Part shown: piece by piece, positions 1 through 7,673 of the stretch
Layout: every line of letters begins with the position of its first letter
How positions within the stretch are numbered: position 1 is the first letter of the stretch
Source of the DNA: Flavobacteriaceae bacterium
Lineage (GTDB): Bacteria; Bacteroidota; Bacteroidia; Flavobacteriales; Flavobacteriaceae
Direction of reading: 5' to 3'
DNA length: 34,752 bases
Assembly: GCA_018672145.1 (NCBI GenBank)
Contig: JABHGH010000082.1
Location: forward strand, 1 to 34,752
The notes under the pieces: generated by a model
What the model was told of the DNA's origin: nothing
The model's database searches: none
Seen by the model: the letters and a program-made list of their open reading frames with translations, nothing else
Made by a program: the position numbers and the translations under genes

Positions 1-1
1 G

Positions 2-1750
2 CATCTGACACAAATTGGAGAAGCGAAAGTAGAATACGGCGCTCCGCAAATTGAAGTTAAAGTTGACAAAAAAGCAAAAACAATTCATATCATCGACCAA
101 GGCGTGGGCATGTCGGCTGATGAAGTTAACAAATACATAAATGAAGTTGCTTTTTCAGGCGCTGAAGAATTTTTGGAGCAATACAAAGATAGTGCGAAAG
201 ACAGCGGTATTATTGGTCACTTCGGTCTCGGGTTTTACTCTGCCTTTATGGTTTCTGAGAAAGTTGAAATCATTACCAAATCTTTTAAAGACGAACCCGC
301 TGCCCATTGGACATGTGACGGTTCTCCAGAATACACCTTAGAGGCACATGATAAAAAAGAACGGGGAACCGAAATCATTTTGCACATAGACAAAGACTCG
401 AAAGAGTTTTTGGAAGAGTCACAAATTCGTTCTCTGTTACAGAAGTACAATAAGTTTATGCCAATCCCAATTAAGTTAGGGACTAAGGAAATCACTAACA
501 CAGAAGGTGAAGGAGATGATGCAAAAGAGACAAAGGAAGTTGTCGATGACATCATCAACAACCCATCACCTGCTTGGATCAAAAAGCCAACGGAACTGAA
601 AGACGAAGACTATTCAAGTTTTTATCGCGAACTCTACCCGATGCAATTTGAAGAGCCTTTATTCAATATTCACTTGAATGTTGACTATCCGTTCAATCTG
701 ACGGGGATTCTATATTTCCCAAAAATGTCAAATGATCTCAACGTACAAAAAGACCGTATCCAACTGTATCAAAACCAAGTGTTTGTCACAGATAACGTCG
801 AGGGAATTGTACCAGAGTTTTTAACGTTACTTCGTGGAGTTATTGACTCTCCAGACATTCCTCTGAACGTTTCAAGAAGTTATTTGCAAGCAGATGGGAA
901 TGTAAAAAAAATCAGCAATTACATCACTCGGAAAGTAGCCGATAAACTAAAATCCCTATTCAAAAAAGACCGTGAAGCCTTTGAACAAAAATGGAATGAC
1001 ATTAAAGTCGTCATTGAGTACGGAATGCTTTCTGAAGACAAGTTTTTTGATAAAGCAAAAGATTTTGCGCTATTCCCAACAACAGAAGGTTCTTTTCTGA
1101 CTTTTGAAGAACTCAAAGAGAAAACCAAAGACTTGCAAACTGATAAGGACGGTAAACTTATACAGCTATACGCTTCAAACATCGACGAACAGCATGCTTA
1201 TATTGAGGCAGCAAAAGCAAAGGGATATACCGTTTTGCTTTTAGATTCTCCAATTATAGGTCATCTCATTCAAAAGCTGGAAACAAGTGAGGAAAACTTG
1301 AGTTTTGCACGAGTTGATGCCGATCAAATCGATAAGCTTATCGCAAAAGAAGACACGGCCCCGGCCAAATTGAGTGAAGAGAGTCAGGAGAAACTGAAAA
1401 CAATTGTTGAGGAGATTGTGCCAAAATCTTCTTACACTGTTCAACTAGAGCCTATGGACAGCAGTGCACAGCCGTTTCTTATCACGCAACCAGAGTTTAT
1501 GCGTCGTATGAAAGAGATGCAACAGACAGGCGGCGGTGGCGGTATGTTTGGCGGCAATATGCCCGAAATGTACAACCTTGTTGTCAATGTCAACCACCCT
1601 TTAGTGAGTCAGATTTTGGAAACCAAAACAAAAAAGAAACAGGAGCGATTGATCAAACAATCTGTTGATTTGGCACGTTTGAGTCAAAACCTCCTCAAAG
1701 GAGAGGAATTGACCTCTTTTATCAATCGAAGTTTTGAGCTCATTAAATAA
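2..1750 (+). CDS. htpG: Molecular chaperone HtpG (Hsp90), 5' end missing
   Basis: Bacterial Hsp90, a dimeric ATP-driven chaperone of the cytosol. The frame is open from base 2, so the first 40 or so residues lie outside the window; 582 residues remain, against about 630 in the family. The N-terminal GHKL ATPase domain is visible through DQGVGM (nucleotide-binding Asp and Gly), the conserved block around FSGAEEF, and the lid/GHFGLGFYS motif. The middle domain follows, with a catalytic-loop region around VSRSYLQ. The C-terminal dimerisation domain contains a short glycine run (GGGGGMFGG) before NMPEMYNLVVN, a feature I associate with Bacteroidota HtpG. The first ATG in the visible part (104) is internal and should not be taken as the start. 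The gene is followed by a strong terminator at 1775-1809. Confidence 0.97.
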   Translation, partial: HLTQIGEAKVEYGAPQIEVKVDKKAKTIHIIDQGVGMSADEVNKYINEVAFSGAEEFLEQYKDSAKDSGIIGHFGLGFYSAFMVSEKVEIITKSFKDEPAAHWTCDGSPEYTLEAHDKKERGTEIILHIDKDSKEFLEESQIRSLLQKYNKFMPIPIKLGTKEITNTEGEGDDAKETKEVVDDIINNPSPAWIKKPTELKDEDYSSFYRELYPMQFEEPLFNIHLNVDYPFNLTGILYFPKMSNDLNVQKDRIQLYQNQVFVTDNVEGIVPEFLTLLRGVIDSPDIPLNVSRSYLQADGNVKKISNYITRKVADKLKSLFKKDREAFEQKWNDIKVVIEYGMLSEDKFFDKAKDFALFPTTEGSFLTFEELKEKTKDLQTDKDGKLIQLYASNIDEQHAYIEAAKAKGYTVLLLDSPIIGHLIQKLETSEENLSFARVDADQIDKLIAKEDTAPAKLSEESQEKLKTIVEEIVPKSSYTVQLEPMDSSAQPFLITQPEFMRRMKEMQQTGGGGGMFGGNMPEMYNLVVNVNHPLVSQILETKTKKKQERLIKQSVDLARLSQNLLKGEELTSFINRSFELIK

Positions 1751-1774
1751 CGCCACTTTGTTGTCACAACAATC

Positions 1775-1809
1775 TCCCCTAATTGAGTTTCAATTAGGGG
1801 ATTTTTTTT
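1775..1809 (+). terminator. Rho-independent terminator after htpG
   Basis: A perfect stem, CCCCTAATTG paired with CAATTAGGGG (one more T-A pair at the base), closes a five-base AGTTT loop and is followed by a run of eight T. It lies 25 bases after the htpG stop and separates htpG from the ion channel gene. It is the only convincing intrinsic terminator I see in the window. Confidence 0.93.
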
Positions 1810-1840
1810 ACCTTCGGTTAAATCAAAAAACACATTCGTC

Positions 1841-2146
1841 ATGTTTTTCCTCCAAACACTTCTTTCCTTTTTACGAGACAAATCCTACCGTAACTTGTTA
1901 CTGACCACTCTATTGTTTCTGGGCATCGGCATGATTGCATACTATCATTTTGAAGGGTGGTCTTGGCTAGACTCTCTCTACTTTTCGGTCATCACGTTGA
2001 CCACCATAGGGTATGGAGACTTTTCTCCCCAAACTACGATGGGCAAATTGTTTACTCTCGGCTATATTGTTATCGGTGTCGGTTTGATCTTAGGATTTAT
2101 CAATTCCGTATTTCTTCATTTTAAAGATGCTAAAAATAAATTGTGA
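1841..2146 (+). CDS. Minimal two-TM potassium channel (Ion_trans_2 type)
   Basis: A 101-residue protein with two hydrophobic helices (about residues 19-35 and 70-92) flanking a pore loop. The selectivity filter TTIGYGD is at residues 54-60, the hallmark of K+ channels, so the product should be an inner-membrane K+ pore built as a homotetramer. There is no RCK/TrkA gating domain and no voltage sensor, so what gates it cannot be told from sequence. No good TAnnTTTG box sits directly before the ATG. The last four bases form GTGA, where the next gene (AlkB-like) starts at GTG, so the two are probably translationally coupled. Family assignment is firm; physiological role is inferred only. Confidence 0.88.
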   Translation: MFFLQTLLSFLRDKSYRNLLLTTLLFLGIGMIAYYHFEGWSWLDSLYFSVITLTTIGYGDFSPQTTMGKLFTLGYIVIGVGLILGFINSVFLHFKDAKNKL

Positions 2147-2751
2147 TTCAGCCCATATCCAAATTATCGCTTGCCCAACTCCCCGATGCATCTATTCATT
2201 ATATCGATCACTTTCTAACGATGGCAGAGGCAAACGCATTGTTTGAGGACTTGCAACAAAACATTCCATGGAAACAGGACCCCATCACCGTTTTTGGAAA
2301 AACATTCCCCCAGCCTCGCTTGACCTCACTACACGGCCACACACAAGACCCTTACACCTACTCTGGAATTACCATGCAACCACATCCCATGACTGCATCT
2401 TTGCGGCTTATCGAAAAAAAACTAAAACAATATACCGAAAAAGACTTTAGCTCGGTTCTTCTCAACCTATACAGAGATGGAAAAGACAGCAATGGATGGC
2501 ATGCAGATGACGAAGCATCGTTGGGCATCAATCCTGTGATTGCTTCTGTCAGTTTGGGTGCGCCCCGCTTTTTCCATTTAAAACAAAACAAAGATTCCAG
2601 CCAACGAGTCAAACTTTTGCTAGAACACGGAAGCTTACTCCTTATGGGTGGACAGACACAACATTGTTGGAAGCATCAGATTGCGAAGACGGCCAAGCAT
2701 GTCGGGCCACGCATTAATTTGACCTTTCGAAAGGTTTTTCGTTCAAACTAA
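2143..2751 (+). CDS. AlkB-like 2-oxoglutarate/Fe(II) dioxygenase
   Basis: A 202-residue protein of the AlkB family, which oxidatively removes alkyl groups from DNA or RNA bases using Fe(II) and 2-oxoglutarate. The iron ligands are visible as H120-x-D122 in GWHADDE and H178 in CWKHQI. The 2-oxoglutarate-binding signature RINLTFR is at 190-196. An NLYRDG segment before the first motif resembles the N-x-Y-x-x-G element of ALKBH2/3-type proteins. The start is a GTG that overlaps the channel gene stop (GTGA), with no ATG nearby in frame that would keep the N-terminal domain. Substrate (DNA repair versus RNA) is not decided by the sequence. Confidence 0.9.
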   Translation: MIQPISKLSLAQLPDASIHYIDHFLTMAEANALFEDLQQNIPWKQDPITVFGKTFPQPRLTSLHGHTQDPYTYSGITMQPHPMTASLRLIEKKLKQYTEKDFSSVLLNLYRDGKDSNGWHADDEASLGINPVIASVSLGAPRFFHLKQNKDSSQRVKLLLEHGSLLLMGGQTQHCWKHQIAKTAKHVGPRINLTFRKVFRSN

Positions 2752-2757
2752 AAATTG

Positions 2758-2765
2758 CATATTTG
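2758..2765 (+). promoter_or_regulatory. Possible -7 box of the DUF4369 lipoprotein gene
   Basis: CATATTTG differs from the Bacteroidota -7 consensus TAnnTTTG only at the first base and sits five bases before the ATG at 2771. I saw no convincing -33 element. It is supported by the same geometry at several other genes in the window. Confidence 0.45.
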
Positions 2766-2770
2766 CAGCG

Positions 2771-3469
2771 ATGAAAATACAAATCACAGGACTCTTTTTA
2801 CTGATTCTTATTGTTGGATGTTCAACACCAACAAAAAACATGCAAGTCAACGTCAATGTCAAAGGACTAAAAAAAGGAACACTCTATCTTGAACGCGTCG
2901 AAGACAGTCTCATTGTTGCTATTGATTCGTTTGTTGTGAGCCGTGAAGAAAATGCTGTATTAGGCACCAACCTCAAATATTCAGAATTGTTTTATGTGCA
3001 ACTCGATCGAAACAATCCAGGTGACAAAAACAACCGAATTCCGTTTTTTGGTGATCAAGGTGAAATTACCATTCACACCACGTTAGATGACTATGTCACG
3101 AATGCTGATATCACAGGATCACCTACCCAAGAAGTTTACCGTTCTTACATGCGGATTATTAATCAGTTTAACAACGAAGAACTGGATTTGCTTGCTGCTT
3201 ACTTCAACGCACAAATCAACGAAAACACTGACAGTTTGGCCTTGCTCGAAAAGCAATCCGCCAATCTATTGAAACGCAAAATGCTTTTCACTACCAACTT
3301 TGCTGTGAATAACGCCAACAGTGTTGTCGCACCTTACCTTGCTCTATCTGAGCTTTCTGCGGCACCTAAAAGCTTGCTCGACACCATTGCAAATACGATG
3401 TCAGAAGATGTGGCTTCATCGCGCTACGGAAAATTACTAGTGGACTATTTATCGGTATTAGAAAAGTAG
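2771..3469 (+). CDS. DUF4369-domain lipoprotein
   Basis: A 232-residue predicted lipoprotein. Residues 1-17 form a signal peptide ending in a lipobox (IVGC, lipidated Cys17). The next 90 residues resemble the DUF4369 domain that in Bacteroidota usually stands in front of a thioredoxin-like (TlpA/ResA) domain: a VKGLKKGTLYLER opening, then beta-rich sequence to about residue 115. The C-terminal half is helical and has no CxxC, so the thioredoxin domain is absent rather than just hard to see. Function is unknown; location is likely the periplasmic face of a membrane. The gene stops 14 bases before the convergent manA stop. Confidence 0.75.
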   Translation: MKIQITGLFLLILIVGCSTPTKNMQVNVNVKGLKKGTLYLERVEDSLIVAIDSFVVSREENAVLGTNLKYSELFYVQLDRNNPGDKNNRIPFFGDQGEITIHTTLDDYVTNADITGSPTQEVYRSYMRIINQFNNEELDLLAAYFNAQINENTDSLALLEKQSANLLKRKMLFTTNFAVNNANSVVAPYLALSELSAAPKSLLDTIANTMSEDVASSRYGKLLVDYLSVLEK

Positions 3470-3483
3470 TCACTACTCTTTAA

Positions 3484-4455
3484 TTAGATGGTAACCATAA
3501 GGACTTCTGACTGATTTGCTTGTAGCGAAAAAGCCGAAAGGCATGCAGGAAGTAAAACGGTAGACCCAAAAGGCAAAGGATACGTTTTGCCATCTACTTC
3601 AATCACAGTATCACCACGCACCGCCATCAACACCACAAACGAATCAATCGTTGTCATGGGAACAGACAACTTTCCATTGACGGGAACGATATCGGTTGTG
3701 AAATAAGGTGATGACACAACGGAATTTCTTTGGTTGGCAATTTTGGTGTAATTCACCAAATGATTATCTCGTTTTTGATAATCAATTGCATCAAGAGCCA
3801 ATTCTGTGTGCAACTCTCTTGTGTTTCCATTTTTATCAGTTCTGTTCCAATCAAAAATGCGGTAAGTAACATCAGAAGTTTGTTGGATCTCAGCGAGTAG
3901 AATTCCCGCACCAATCGCATGGACTGTACCTGTTCGGATAAAAAAAACATCTCCTTTATCAATGGTTTCATAATGAAGCAAATCTTCAATCGCACCCCTG
4001 TCTAGGTACTGCTGATACTCGGCTTGTGAAGTATCTTTTGCAAAACCCGCAATGAGTTGTGCATTCGGTTCGGCGTTCATGATATACCACATTTCATTTT
4101 TTCCAAAAGAATTGTGACGCTCCCGAGCCAAATGGTCGTGCGGGTGCAACTGAACAGATAGATCTTTTTGTGCGTCGATATATTTGATGAGTACAGGGAA
4201 ATCGTTTCCAAAACGTTTGTACACGTCATGCCCAACAAGCTCTCCCTTGTGTTTTTCGATCAACTCATCGAGGCGTTGTCCTTTCAGTGGTCCTTCGGAT
4301 ACCACAGAAACATCACCAGAAACTGCTGATAATTCCCAACTCTCTCCGATGGTTTCGCCTTGAAATGATTTGTTTAAAAAACGCTGCAACTCGTCGCCTC
4401 CCCAAAGTCGTTCTTTGGGAATTGGCGTAAAAAAAAGAGGGTATAAAGCACTCAT
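3484..4455 (-). CDS. manA: Mannose-6-phosphate isomerase, class I
   Basis: Interconverts fructose 6-phosphate and mannose 6-phosphate, feeding mannose catabolism and GDP-sugar synthesis for surface glycans. 323 residues, the short bacterial type. The zinc site is visible: Q102 and H104 in VQLHPHD, E121 in KNEMWY and H179 in GTVHAIGAG. The conserved stretch SDVTYRIFDWNR follows at about 194-205. The ATG follows directly on the TAA of the upstream pterin synthase gene (no intervening bases), so it should be the third gene of an idi-pterin synthase-manA operon. The biochemical link between the three is not obvious. Confidence 0.95.
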   Translation of the reverse strand: MSALYPLFFTPIPKERLWGGDELQRFLNKSFQGETIGESWELSAVSGDVSVVSEGPLKGQRLDELIEKHKGELVGHDVYKRFGNDFPVLIKYIDAQKDLSVQLHPHDHLARERHNSFGKNEMWYIMNAEPNAQLIAGFAKDTSQAEYQQYLDRGAIEDLLHYETIDKGDVFFIRTGTVHAIGAGILLAEIQQTSDVTYRIFDWNRTDKNGNTRELHTELALDAIDYQKRDNHLVNYTKIANQRNSVVSSPYFTTDIVPVNGKLSVPMTTIDSFVVLMAVRGDTVIEVDGKTYPLPFGSTVLLPACLSAFSLQANQSEVLMVTI

Positions 4456-4863
4456 TTATCCTTTATAAACTACATAGTTTCGAGGAGTCTCATAGAGAGT
4501 GACTTCCAATTTTTTGTCAGAAGAAATATGTGGTCGAAGTTTCTCCCAAATCACCACAGCTATGTTTTCGGCTGTAGGAATCAGGTCTTTAAATTCTGGT
4601 ACTTGCTCATTGAGGTTTTTATGATCGAAAGCATCTTCAATCTCTGCCTTGATAATATCTTTCAGGACTTTCATGTCCATGACATAGCCTGTTTTTTTGT
4701 CTATTTCTCCTGTGACGTGAACAATCAAATCATAGTTGTGTCCGTGATAGAAAGGGTTATTGCATTTGCCAAAAACCTCTTCATTTTTAGCGTCGTCCCA
4801 ATCGGAACGAAACAAACGGTGTGCAGCATTAAAATGAGCCTTTCGGCTAACAGTAACAGTCAT
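4456..4863 (-). CDS. 6-pyruvoyl-tetrahydropterin synthase / QueD family protein
   Basis: A 135-residue zinc enzyme of the T-fold family. Zinc ligands are H15, H40 and H42; the catalytic Cys is C34; a D80-H81 pair sits in DHKNL and a Glu at 125 in YETPRN. The spacing C-x5-H-G-H (FGKCNNPFYHGHNY) is that of the tetrahydrobiopterin-type enzyme known from animals, whereas E. coli QueD has C-x3-HGH. Either a role in pterin synthesis or in queuosine (7-deazaguanine) synthesis is possible, so I leave the symbol blank. No queC, queE or folE is in the window. The start overlaps the idi stop by one base (TAATG). Confidence 0.88.
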   Translation of the reverse strand: MTVTVSRKAHFNAAHRLFRSDWDDAKNEEVFGKCNNPFYHGHNYDLIVHVTGEIDKKTGYVMDMKVLKDIIKAEIEDAFDHKNLNEQVPEFKDLIPTAENIAVVIWEKLRPHISSDKKLEVTLYETPRNYVVYKG

Positions 4864-5381
4864 TAATTTATATTTAAATGATCATAAAACTTTGCAAAGA
4901 TAATCACAAACCATACAGTATAGTTTTTTGGATTGGCTTCCACATCTTTTTTGACCTCGGCCAAGGGCATCCACTTCCAAGCGGCTACCTCATCGGGGTT
5001 GATAACAGGATTGTCTTCATAACGCCCTAACATAATGTGATCGAACTCGTGTTCGGTCAAACCGTTGTCGAAGGATGCCTTGTAGATAAATGAAGTGAGT
5101 TCAGTCAATTCGGTTGTGAATCCCATTTCCTCATGCAACCGCCTTTGACCAGCATCAATATTCGATTCACCATCACGTTGGTGGCTACAGCAAGTATTTG
5201 TCCACAGTCCTGGTGAATGGTATTTATTGTTGGCACGCTGCTGAAGCATTAACTCTCCTTTGCCGTTGAGGATGAAAACGGAGAACGCACGGTGCAAAAC
5301 GGCCCTTTCGTGCGCTTCCATCTTGGGCATCAAGCCGATTGGATTATCTTTCTCATCGACTAAAACAACCTGTTCTTCCAT
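4863..5381 (-). CDS. idi: Isopentenyl-diphosphate delta-isomerase, type 1
   Basis: Interconverts isopentenyl and dimethylallyl diphosphate, the building blocks of quinones, undecaprenyl phosphate and carotenoids. 172 residues with a NUDIX-like fold. The active-site segment WTNTCCSHQR contains the catalytic Cys (C65) and a metal-ligand His (H67). E110 and E112 in TEHEFDH match the second catalytic/metal region, and H24 and H30 the N-terminal metal ligands. It is the first gene of a minus-strand operon with the pterin synthase and manA. A weak promoter box (TAATTTTA on the minus strand, 5387-5394) ends five bases before the ATG. Confidence 0.95.
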   Translation of the reverse strand: MEEQVVLVDEKDNPIGLMPKMEAHERAVLHRAFSVFILNGKGELMLQQRANNKYHSPGLWTNTCCSHQRDGESNIDAGQRRLHEEMGFTTELTELTSFIYKASFDNGLTEHEFDHIMLGRYEDNPVINPDEVAAWKWMPLAEVKKDVEANPKNYTVWFVIIFAKFYDHLNIN

Positions 5382-5413
5382 GTATATAAAATTACAAAAA
5401 AAATGCAGTATAA

Positions 5414-5659
5414 ATGTATGTTTTAGTGGCTAATAACCTCCATATGTCTCAATATAAACAATCGTGCTGGGACCAAAAGAAAGGAAACGTCTACACCACA
5501 CCCACCATTGATAGTTTGTATCCCATAAAAAAGATCTGCATCTATTCTTTTTTGGGCTCAAACGTTGCGCTGGAACAATTTGACGATCAAGGGGAAATGA
5601 GTGTACTCTTAAACATATCGCCCTATGCAGCGAGATTATATTTTGAGTTGTACAAATAA
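5414..5659 (+). CDS. Small hypothetical ORF (doubtful)
   Basis: An 81-residue open frame between the divergent idi and prfC, starting 32 bases from the idi start. A second ATG at 5444 would give 71 residues. I recognise no family. It has no signal peptide, clear membrane segment or motif beyond two Cys (residues 18 and 42 from the first ATG). No TAnnTTTG box precedes it. It may be a real small gene or chance coding in an intergenic region that carries the idi and prfC control sequences. Confidence 0.3.
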   Translation: MYVLVANNLHMSQYKQSCWDQKKGNVYTTPTIDSLYPIKKICIYSFLGSNVALEQFDDQGEMSVLLNISPYAARLYFELYK

Positions 5660-5741
5660 ACGGCAAGCCACATTCGATCCGTCTTGTAAAGAATTAAATG
5701 ATTCTTCGTTCAAAAAAATTCAACAATTGCCAAAACGGTAG

Positions 5742-5749
5742 TACTTTTG
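5742..5749 (+). promoter_or_regulatory. -7 promoter box of prfC
   Basis: TACTTTTG is a full match to the Bacteroidota -7 element TAnnTTTG, five bases before the ATG at 5755. It argues that translation begins at 5755 and not at the in-frame ATG at 5698, which would lie upstream of the promoter. No TTG at the usual 17-23 base spacing was seen. Confidence 0.65.
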
Positions 5750-5754
5750 CGACC

Positions 5755-7341
5755 ATGAGTTTTTTGGAAGAAATTGCACGCCGTCGAACATTTGGGATTA
5801 TTTCTCACCCCGACGCAGGAAAGACTACCCTAACGGAGAAACTTCTTCTCTTTGGTGGTGCGATCCAAGAAGCCGGGGCCGTAAAGTCAAACAAAATCAA
5901 AAAATCAGCGACAAGCGACTTCATGGAGATTGAGCGTCAACGTGGGATTTCCGTGGCAACTTCAGTACTGGCCTTTCACTACAAAGACAAAAAAATAAAC
6001 ATCCTCGACACCCCTGGCCACAAAGACTTTGCCGAGGACACCTTTCGTACCCTGACCGCTGTTGACAGTGTGATTGTGGTCATTGATGTCGCAAAGGGTG
6101 TGGAAGAACAAACCAAAAAACTCGTTGAGGTGTGTCGTATGCGAAACATTCCCATCATCGTATTCATCAACAAGCTTGATCGAGAAGGAAAAGATGCATT
6201 TGATCTTTTGGACGAGGTGGAACAAAAACTCGGCTTTACCGTAACGCCGTTGAGCTTTCCTATAGGAATGGGCTATGATTTTCAAGGGATTTACAACCTG
6301 TGGGGTAAACGACTGCGCTTGTTCAACGAAGCCAACAAAACACGTATTTCAGACGCCATTGACTTTGATAACATCAACGATCCAAGCCTGTCTGACCATA
6401 TCGGGGATACGGCCGCCAATTTGCTGCGTGAAGAAATTGAACTCGTCACGGAAGTTTATCCCTCGTTTGACCGTGAAGCCTATTTGGCTGGCCAGCAACA
6501 GCCCGTATTCTTTGGATCAGCATTGAACAATTTCGGGGTGCAAGAGCTCTTAGATGCCTTTATTGAAATCGCTCCACAACCCTTGCCAAAACACAGCGCA
6601 GAACGATTGGTTGACCCCAAAGAAGATGCATTTAGTGGATTTGTTTTTAAAATTCACGCCAATATGGATCCCAAACACAGAGATCGTTTGGCCTTTATCA
6701 AAATTGTGTCTGGAACTTTTACACGCAACACGCCTTACCTCCACGTGCGCCAAAACAAAAAGTTAAAATTTAGTAGCCCCAACGCTTTCTTTGCCGATCG
6801 AAAAGAAGTTGTTGCGGTATCCTACCCCGGCGACATCGTTGGGTTGCATGATACCGGAAACTTTAAGATTGGTGATACGCTCACCGCAGGAGAGACACTT
6901 CACTTTTCAGGTGTTCCGAGCTTCTCCCCTGAACATTTTCGCTACATCAACAATGCCGATCCGATGAAAGCCAAACAACTTGCGAAGGGCATTGATCAAC
7001 TCATGGACGAAGGGGTTGCGCAATTGTTTACCCTTGACCTCAATGGGCGAAAAGTGATCGGGACGGTTGGCGCCTTACAATTTGAAGTGATTCAATACCG
7101 CCTGGAACACGAATACGGCGCAAAGTGCACTTACGAAAATCTTAACGTGTTTAAGGCCTGTTGGGTCGAAGCACAAGAGAGTGGCGACGCTGACTTCAAG
7201 AACTTTACACAAACCAAAGCCAAGTTTCTCGCCAAAGACAAGGAGGGGCAACTCGTCTTTTTGGCTGACTCTGCCTTCTCCCTGCAAATGACAAAAGACA
7301 AGTACCCACAGATTGCATTTCACGCTTCCTCAGAGTTTTAA
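5755..7341 (+). CDS. prfC: Peptide chain release factor 3
   Basis: RF3 is the GTPase that removes RF1/RF2 from the ribosome after peptide release. The product is 528 residues, the usual length. The G domain shows G1 at 17-25 (SHPDAGKTT), a switch region with RGISVATSV, DTPGHKDF (G3) and NKLDREG (G4). The EF-G-like beta-barrel and C-terminal domains follow. An in-frame ATG at 5698 would add 19 residues. I prefer 5755 because MSFLEEIARRRTFGIISHP is where family members begin and because a TAnnTTTG promoter box lies between the two candidates. It has no close downstream neighbour. Confidence 0.96.
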   Translation: MSFLEEIARRRTFGIISHPDAGKTTLTEKLLLFGGAIQEAGAVKSNKIKKSATSDFMEIERQRGISVATSVLAFHYKDKKINILDTPGHKDFAEDTFRTLTAVDSVIVVIDVAKGVEEQTKKLVEVCRMRNIPIIVFINKLDREGKDAFDLLDEVEQKLGFTVTPLSFPIGMGYDFQGIYNLWGKRLRLFNEANKTRISDAIDFDNINDPSLSDHIGDTAANLLREEIELVTEVYPSFDREAYLAGQQQPVFFGSALNNFGVQELLDAFIEIAPQPLPKHSAERLVDPKEDAFSGFVFKIHANMDPKHRDRLAFIKIVSGTFTRNTPYLHVRQNKKLKFSSPNAFFADRKEVVAVSYPGDIVGLHDTGNFKIGDTLTAGETLHFSGVPSFSPEHFRYINNADPMKAKQLAKGIDQLMDEGVAQLFTLDLNGRKVIGTVGALQFEVIQYRLEHEYGAKCTYENLNVFKACWVEAQESGDADFKNFTQTKAKFLAKDKEGQLVFLADSAFSLQMTKDKYPQIAFHASSEF

Positions 7342-7673
7342 TCCTTTTTTTCATACATTATTAGGGGTAATCAACCTCTATTTAAAAAAAAACACTTTCG
7401 GTTTTGGGCTCCTTATGCTTTAAGCAAATAGGTGAGTTTGCTTACTTTTCCGCCAGCTCTTAGCCCATATGTAATATATCCTTCGAAGGACTGGGATAGA
7501 GCAGCATAATCTGTCCCAAAAACTTTTGAAAACTCGCATAAGCCTCTTCTATTTTTAAATTTGAATGCTACCTTCTCCAAAAGAAGCCACCACTACATAT
7601 GTTTTTTTCAAAGAAGATTGGGAAATGATCTCGAAATGAGACCAAAAAAAGAATAAATAATATAGCTTTAAAA
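7342..7673. other. Non-coding gap between convergent prfC and yaaA
   Basis: 332 bases without a confident gene. It holds a perfect 12-bp palindrome TCCTTCGAAGGA (7479-7490), immediately followed by a hairpin with 9-bp arms TGGGATAGA / TCTGTCCCA (7492-7518, one G-U pair). Neither is followed by a T run, so I do not call a terminator. On the minus strand, bases 7592 down to 7413 form a 59-codon open frame with protein-like composition but no ATG. It could be the tail of a decayed gene, but I recognise no family. Confidence 0.6.

Noticed and set aside
5698..5754. N-terminal extension of prfC from ATG 5698
   Set aside because: Contains the promoter box and gives residues not typical of RF3; start moved to 5755.
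7364..7384. AGGGGT...ACCTCT hairpin after prfC as a terminator
   Set aside because: Six-base stem with a wobble pair, followed by A-rich rather than T-rich sequence on the plus strand; no supporting T run on the minus strand.
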